A DNA stretch of 64,000 nucleotides from an uncultured Flavihumibacter sp. (GTDB taxonomy: Bacteria; Bacteroidota; Bacteroidia; Chitinophagales; Chitinophagaceae), in the NCBI GenBank assembly GCA_902168105.1, contig CABHOY010000047.1:1-64000 (forward strand). The letters are read 5' to 3'. Position 1 is the stretch's first letter. Each line of letters begins with the position of its first letter. Shown in pieces: positions 60,397 through 64,000 of this stretch. Under the pieces are notes generated by a model. It was not told the DNA's origin. It did no database searches and saw only the letters and a list, made by a program, of their open reading frames with translations. The translations under genes were made by a program, and so were the position numbers.

Positions 60397-62322
60397 ATGA
60401 CGCTTAATCATCAGGAAATTGAACTGATTGACAGTTTCGAACAAATAGCCGTGGATATACATCCTACCGCTAAAGACGGTTCCCGGGCAGTTGCGCAGGA
60501 AATAGCAGCACTGATTAAGGAAAGACAGGCAGCTAACAAGCAGGTTGTGCTTGGCCTAGCAACAGGATCAACCCCTAAATACCTTTATGCAGAACTGGTA
60601 AGGCTGCACAAAGAAGAGGGGTTGAGCTTTAAAAATGTGATCACATTCAACCTGGATGAGTATTATCCGATTGAAGCTGACGCCCTTCAGAGCTATAACA
60701 GGTTCATGAAAGAGCAGCTGTTCAATCACATTGATATTCCTGCAGAGAATTGCCATGTTCCGGACGGCACTTTACCAAAGGAAAAAGTGAAAGAATATGC
60801 CGCTGAATATGAGCGCCGCATGGAAGCTGCCGGTGGTATCGATCTTCAGATCCTGGGTATCGGAACAAACGGTCATATCGGTTTCAACGAGCCTGGTTCA
60901 ACCCTGACCTCTCACACCCGTCTGGTTACGTTAGATAACGCTACCAGGCAGGCTAACGCATTCGAGTTTGCCAATATGAGCCAGGTACCCCGTCTGGCAA
61001 TCACTATGGGTCTCAGCACTATCTTCAAAGCCAAACGCATTATACTGCTGGCATGGGGTACGCACAAGGCTAAGATCGTGCGCAGGTCTGTAGAAGGACA
61101 TAGCTCTGATCAGGTACCTGCATCCTTACTGCAACAGCATTCTGACTGTAAATTCGTGATCGATGAGCAGGCAGCTGAAGAGCTGACCCGTTTTAAAGAG
61201 CCCTGGCTGACCGGCGACTGTGAATGGACGCCAAAACTTCGCCGTAAAGCGGTAACCAACCTGGCTGTGAAACTGAACAAGCCGATCCTGATGCTGACAG
61301 ACAGGGACTACAATGAAAACGGTCTGAACGACCTGATCGTTCAGTACGGTTCTGCCTATGAACTGAACATCGAAGAGTTTAACGGCATCCGTGACACCAT
61401 CACCGGCTGGCCAGGTGGTAAACCAGGCGCACAGCTGCCAAGTCATCCTGAACGTTCCGTACCTCAACATAAACGTGTACTGATCTTCTCCCCTCACCCG
61501 GATGACGATATCATCTCCATGGGAGGTACTTTTATCCGTCTGCACGAACAGGGACATGACGTACACGTAGCTTACCAGACTTCCGGCAACATCGCTGTAA
61601 CAGACGAATTCGTGCTGCGTTTCATCGACTTCGCCGTAGGTTTTGAAGGTATGTTCGACATCGATCGTAGCAAGAGCTCTCAGATCCTGGAAGATGCGAA
61701 AGCATTCCTCCGTGTGAAGAAACCAAGCCAGAAAGATACTCCTGAGATCCGCGCTATTAAAGGCCTCATCCGCCGTGGTGAAGCAAAGGCTACCTGCCGT
61801 TACGTAGGTATCCCTGAAACCAATATTCACTACCAGAACCTGCCTTTCTATGAAACAGGCCTGATAGAGAAGAAACCAATGAGCGAAGCGGATATCCAGA
61901 TCACCGTTGACCTGATCCGCGAGTTGAAACCTCAACAGATCTATTGTGCAGGCGACCTGGCCGATCCACATGGTACACACAAGGTATGTCTTGATATCAT
62001 CTTTGCAGCATTGGAAAGACTGAAACACGAAGACTTCATGAAAGACTGTTGGGTATGGCTGTACAAAGGCGCATGGCAGGAATGGAACGTCCATGAAATT
62101 GAAATGGCTGTACCAATGAGCCCTGACCAGGTATTACAGAAACGCCTCGGTATCTTCATCCACCAAAGCCAGAAAGACGTGGTGCCTTTCATGGGTACCG
62201 ATCTTCGTGAGTTCTGGGAAAGAGCAGAAGACCGTAACGCCAATACCGCTAACCTGTACGATCAGTTAGGTTTGCAGAAATATGCGGCGATGGAAGCTTT
62301 TGTGAGATATCATTTCATGTAA
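60397..62322 (+). CDS. nagB: glucosamine-6-phosphate deaminase fused to a PIG-L/LmbE-type deacetylase domain
   Basis: A 641-residue two-domain enzyme. Residues about 10-275 are NagB: GLATGSTPKYLYAEL, FNLDEYYP, GIGTNGHIGFNEPGS and the C-terminal helix, converting GlcN-6-P to fructose-6-P and ammonia. After a linker, residues about 355-640 are a PIG-L-type domain with the metal motif HPDDD (His367, Asp369, Asp370) and a second-metal-site HGTH (His525, His528). PIG-L enzymes are zinc-dependent GlcNAc deacetylases. The fusion is known across Bacteroidetes, but the role of the second half is not established. A promoter-like 15-mer is shared with the permease operon. Confidence 0.95.
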   Translation: MTLNHQEIELIDSFEQIAVDIHPTAKDGSRAVAQEIAALIKERQAANKQVVLGLATGSTPKYLYAELVRLHKEEGLSFKNVITFNLDEYYPIEADALQSYNRFMKEQLFNHIDIPAENCHVPDGTLPKEKVKEYAAEYERRMEAAGGIDLQILGIGTNGHIGFNEPGSTLTSHTRLVTLDNATRQANAFEFANMSQVPRLAITMGLSTIFKAKRIILLAWGTHKAKIVRRSVEGHSSDQVPASLLQQHSDCKFVIDEQAAEELTRFKEPWLTGDCEWTPKLRRKAVTNLAVKLNKPILMLTDRDYNENGLNDLIVQYGSAYELNIEEFNGIRDTITGWPGGKPGAQLPSHPERSVPQHKRVLIFSPHPDDDIISMGGTFIRLHEQGHDVHVAYQTSGNIAVTDEFVLRFIDFAVGFEGMFDIDRSKSSQILEDAKAFLRVKKPSQKDTPEIRAIKGLIRRGEAKATCRYVGIPETNIHYQNLPFYETGLIEKKPMSEADIQITVDLIRELKPQQIYCAGDLADPHGTHKVCLDIIFAALERLKHEDFMKDCWVWLYKGAWQEWNVHEIEMAVPMSPDQVLQKRLGIFIHQSQKDVVPFMGTDLREFWERAEDRNANTANLYDQLGLQKYAAMEAFVRYHFM

Positions 62323-62343
62323 GCACAAGCTTTAAATACGTTC

Positions 62344-62381
62344 AGCCCCCGTTCTCTGTAAGATGAACGGGGGCTTTTTAA
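62344..62381 (+). terminator. terminator of nagB
   Basis: AGCCCCCGTTC pairs with GAACGGGGGCT around a 10-nt loop, followed by TTTTT. Confidence 0.9.
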
Positions 62382-62409
62382 TTGGCCGTTTTTTTGCTAG
62401 TTTTATTGC

Positions 62410-62841
62410 ATGACACTTGCTACAGCCATATCTATCGCCATTGAAGCCCACGCCGGCCAATCAGACAAATACGGAGCCCCTTATCTCAAACACGTGATGC
62501 GTGTAATGGAGCTCGGTAAAACCGAAGACGAAAAGATAGTAGGCGTCCTGCATGATGTAGTGGAAGATACCTCCTGGACCTTTGAGCAACTGACAGAAAA
62601 AGGTCTGGCGCCCCATCAACTGGAAGCACTACGTTGCGTAACCAAACTTTCTGATGATGAAGACTATGACCATTTCATTGATCGTATCATTCCTAACCGG
62701 CTTGCCTGCCTTGTGAAAATCAACGATTTGACTGACAATATGGATATCAGACGTATTCCTGAAATAACAGAAAAGGATATACCGCGTTTAAATAAATACA
62801 TCAGGGCTTATAATAAAATTGCGGATGTCATTTCGCAATAG
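62410..62841 (+). CDS. small HD-domain hydrolase related to the RelA/SpoT hydrolase domain
   Basis: A 143-residue single-domain protein. An early His (IEAHAGQSDKYGAPYLKHVMRV), HDVVED (the (p)ppGpp-hydrolase version of the HD motif) and KINDLTDN (second metal Asp) are all in the SpoT hydrolase order. No synthetase, TGS or ACT domain is present. It may be a small alarmone hydrolase (Mesh1-like), which would remove the 3'-diphosphate of (p)ppGpp; another phosphohydrolase activity cannot be excluded. It stands alone after the nagB terminator. Confidence 0.8.
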   Translation: MTLATAISIAIEAHAGQSDKYGAPYLKHVMRVMELGKTEDEKIVGVLHDVVEDTSWTFEQLTEKGLAPHQLEALRCVTKLSDDEDYDHFIDRIIPNRLACLVKINDLTDNMDIRRIPEITEKDIPRLNKYIRAYNKIADVISQ

Positions 62842-62971
62842 TTAAATATTCGCTACATTTAGGAAGTATAAAATTGAGACCAATATCTGTCTGTTCATGT
62901 TGAGATCCGTTGCTAAACCTGATCGAGTTTGTAATCTGCCAAGTCGTCCATTTTAAAAACCAAGAAACGTT

Positions 62972-63865
62972 ATGAGCCTGGTTATTACCAGCAAGGCTGC
63001 GGCCTATTTAGCTTTACTACGCGCCATTGAGTCCAATCGAACTGAAAATAAGCGTTTGTTCTACGACCCTTATGCTAAACTTTTCTTGCCCCCTTCTTTC
63101 AGGCTGGTTGAAAAACTGTCCCGTATCCCATTTATGAACAGGTTCATTAACTGGTTTATTGACAGGAACTGGACAGGAGCCCTTACCTGCTGCGCTGCCA
63201 GAACCAGGTTGGTAGACGTCATGACGGTAAACACCGTCCAGGACGAAGGCGTTAACCAGGTAATTGTATTCGGCGCGGGTTATGATTGCAGGGCCTTACG
63301 GCTGCAACTGAAGAAACGTGTACAGTTCGTTGAGATAGATCATCCGGACTTCCAGGCGGAAAAGCGGGATACGCTGTCCAAAAATCCCGGCAAGAACGGT
63401 ATGGAAGCGATGATCAATTATGTGCCGGTAGACCTGCTTACCCAGGACCTGGACCATGTAATACCACAGATCTTTCAGCAGGGCCACTACAAAACCATGT
63501 TTATATGGGAAGGCGTGACCAATTGTCTGACCGCTCCCATTGCGCCCAAAGCATTTGAATACTTCAAAACTTTCCAGCCAGGCACTATCATCGTGTTTAC
63601 CTATGTAGACAAAGAGGTGCTTGAGCACCCGGAGAAATTCACCGGCGCTGCCAGCGTTACAAAGCTTTTACGCCGCAATAACGAGTTCTGGAACTTCGGT
63701 ATCGACCCGGCCACGATAAAGGAATTTCTGGCCTCCTATAACATGGAACTGATGCATAACCTGGATTGCAACGTATACAGAGAGATGTACTACGGCGAAG
63801 CCGCCGCTAACATGAAAGGCTATGAATTCTACCGCGTAGCCATGGCACGGGTCACCGAAGGGTAA
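62972..63865 (+). CDS. SAM-dependent methyltransferase of the leucine carboxyl methyltransferase (PPM1/TIGR00027) family
   Basis: A 297-residue class I methyltransferase. The SAM-binding glycine loop is VIVFGAGYDCRALRL (about 92-106), the acidic strand end is FVEIDHPDFQAEK, and FIWEGVTNCLT is the family's post-II motif. N-terminal TSKAAAYLALLRAIES and LFYDPYAKLFL are typical. Members methylate small molecules or protein C-termini; no substrate can be inferred from the context. Confidence 0.88.
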   Translation: MSLVITSKAAAYLALLRAIESNRTENKRLFYDPYAKLFLPPSFRLVEKLSRIPFMNRFINWFIDRNWTGALTCCAARTRLVDVMTVNTVQDEGVNQVIVFGAGYDCRALRLQLKKRVQFVEIDHPDFQAEKRDTLSKNPGKNGMEAMINYVPVDLLTQDLDHVIPQIFQQGHYKTMFIWEGVTNCLTAPIAPKAFEYFKTFQPGTIIVFTYVDKEVLEHPEKFTGAASVTKLLRRNNEFWNFGIDPATIKEFLASYNMELMHNLDCNVYREMYYGEAAANMKGYEFYRVAMARVTEG

Positions 63866-63923
63866 TTTGCCACTTCTTTCCCTTTAACATTCCCTTACTC
63901 AAACCTTACTCAGCTAATACTAA

Positions 63924-63952
63924 GAGCCTGCAGATTAACTTCTGCAGGCTTT
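63924..63952. terminator. hairpin after the methyltransferase gene
   Basis: AGCCTGCAGA pairs imperfectly with TCTGCAGGCT (arms AGCCTGCAGA/TCTGCAGGCT) around a short loop, followed by TTTCAAT. The T-tract is weak. Confidence 0.6.
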
Positions 63953-64000
63953 CAATATTAGCGCTCTGTCATACATAACCCATATATAAGCCTTATATCA

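Noticed and set aside
61126..62094. 322-aa open frame opposite nagB
   Set aside because: Antisense shadow of a fully recognisable enzyme, with no motifs of its own.

Overview
The window reads as a chromosomal segment of a Bacteroidetes bacterium, most like a Chitinophaga-type Chitinophagaceae member. The evidence is a SusC/SusD pair with an ECF sigma/FecR regulator, TonB-dependent receptors with carboxypeptidase-regulatory-like N-termini, an arginine operon of the Bacteroidetes type (N-acylornithine carbamoyltransferase instead of ornithine carbamoyltransferase), a fused NagB/PIG-L deaminase, a B-type succinate dehydrogenase with one membrane subunit, and promoters matching TTTG-N19/21-TAnnTTTG. 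There are no phage genes, transposases or CRISPR arrays.

Layout. 0-6.5 kb: start of ftsE, a repeat-rich intergenic region, a BlaI/BlaR1-type regulator pair, purM, ribF, holA and a PolB-like exonuclease. 6.5-16 kb: a coiled-coil membrane protein, a response regulator, a YbiT-like ABC-F protein, an EcsC-carbonic anhydrase-murI cluster, oligopeptidase B and a Tat-exported oxidoreductase. 16-19.5 kb: sdhCAB with a clear promoter and terminator. 19.7-23.8 kb: a hypothetical gene, murQ with an amino-sugar kinase, and a CtpA-like S41 protease. 23.8-28.4 kb: an accessory-looking patch with tandem repeats, three copies of a MITE-like palindromic element, a small orphan gene and a small lipoprotein, then der and era. 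This patch is bracketed by two identical initiator tRNA genes in opposite orientation. 28.5-33.5 kb: ssb, a TPP-riboswitch-controlled TonB receptor and a secreted hypothetical protein.

33.6-42.1 kb is an eight-gene arginine operon on the minus strand (GNAT, argG, argC, argD, argF', argB, argE, argH). Residue 90 of the carbamoyltransferase is Ser, which suggests succinylated rather than acetylated intermediates.

42.5-62.3 kb is largely a glycan and amino-sugar region: GH29 fucosidase, GH109-type enzyme, two FucP/NagP-like sugar symporters, a ROK kinase without the usual zinc cysteines, a Tat-exported glycosylasparaginase, CutC, SusD/SusC with FecR and ECF sigma, a Trp-repeat secreted protein, and the NagB-PIG-L fusion. 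Together these look able to trim fucosylated or GalNAc/GlcNAc-containing glycoproteins, import the sugars and feed them into glycolysis. The enzyme and import genes lie on several transcripts. The window closes with a small HD hydrolase and a SAM-dependent methyltransferase.
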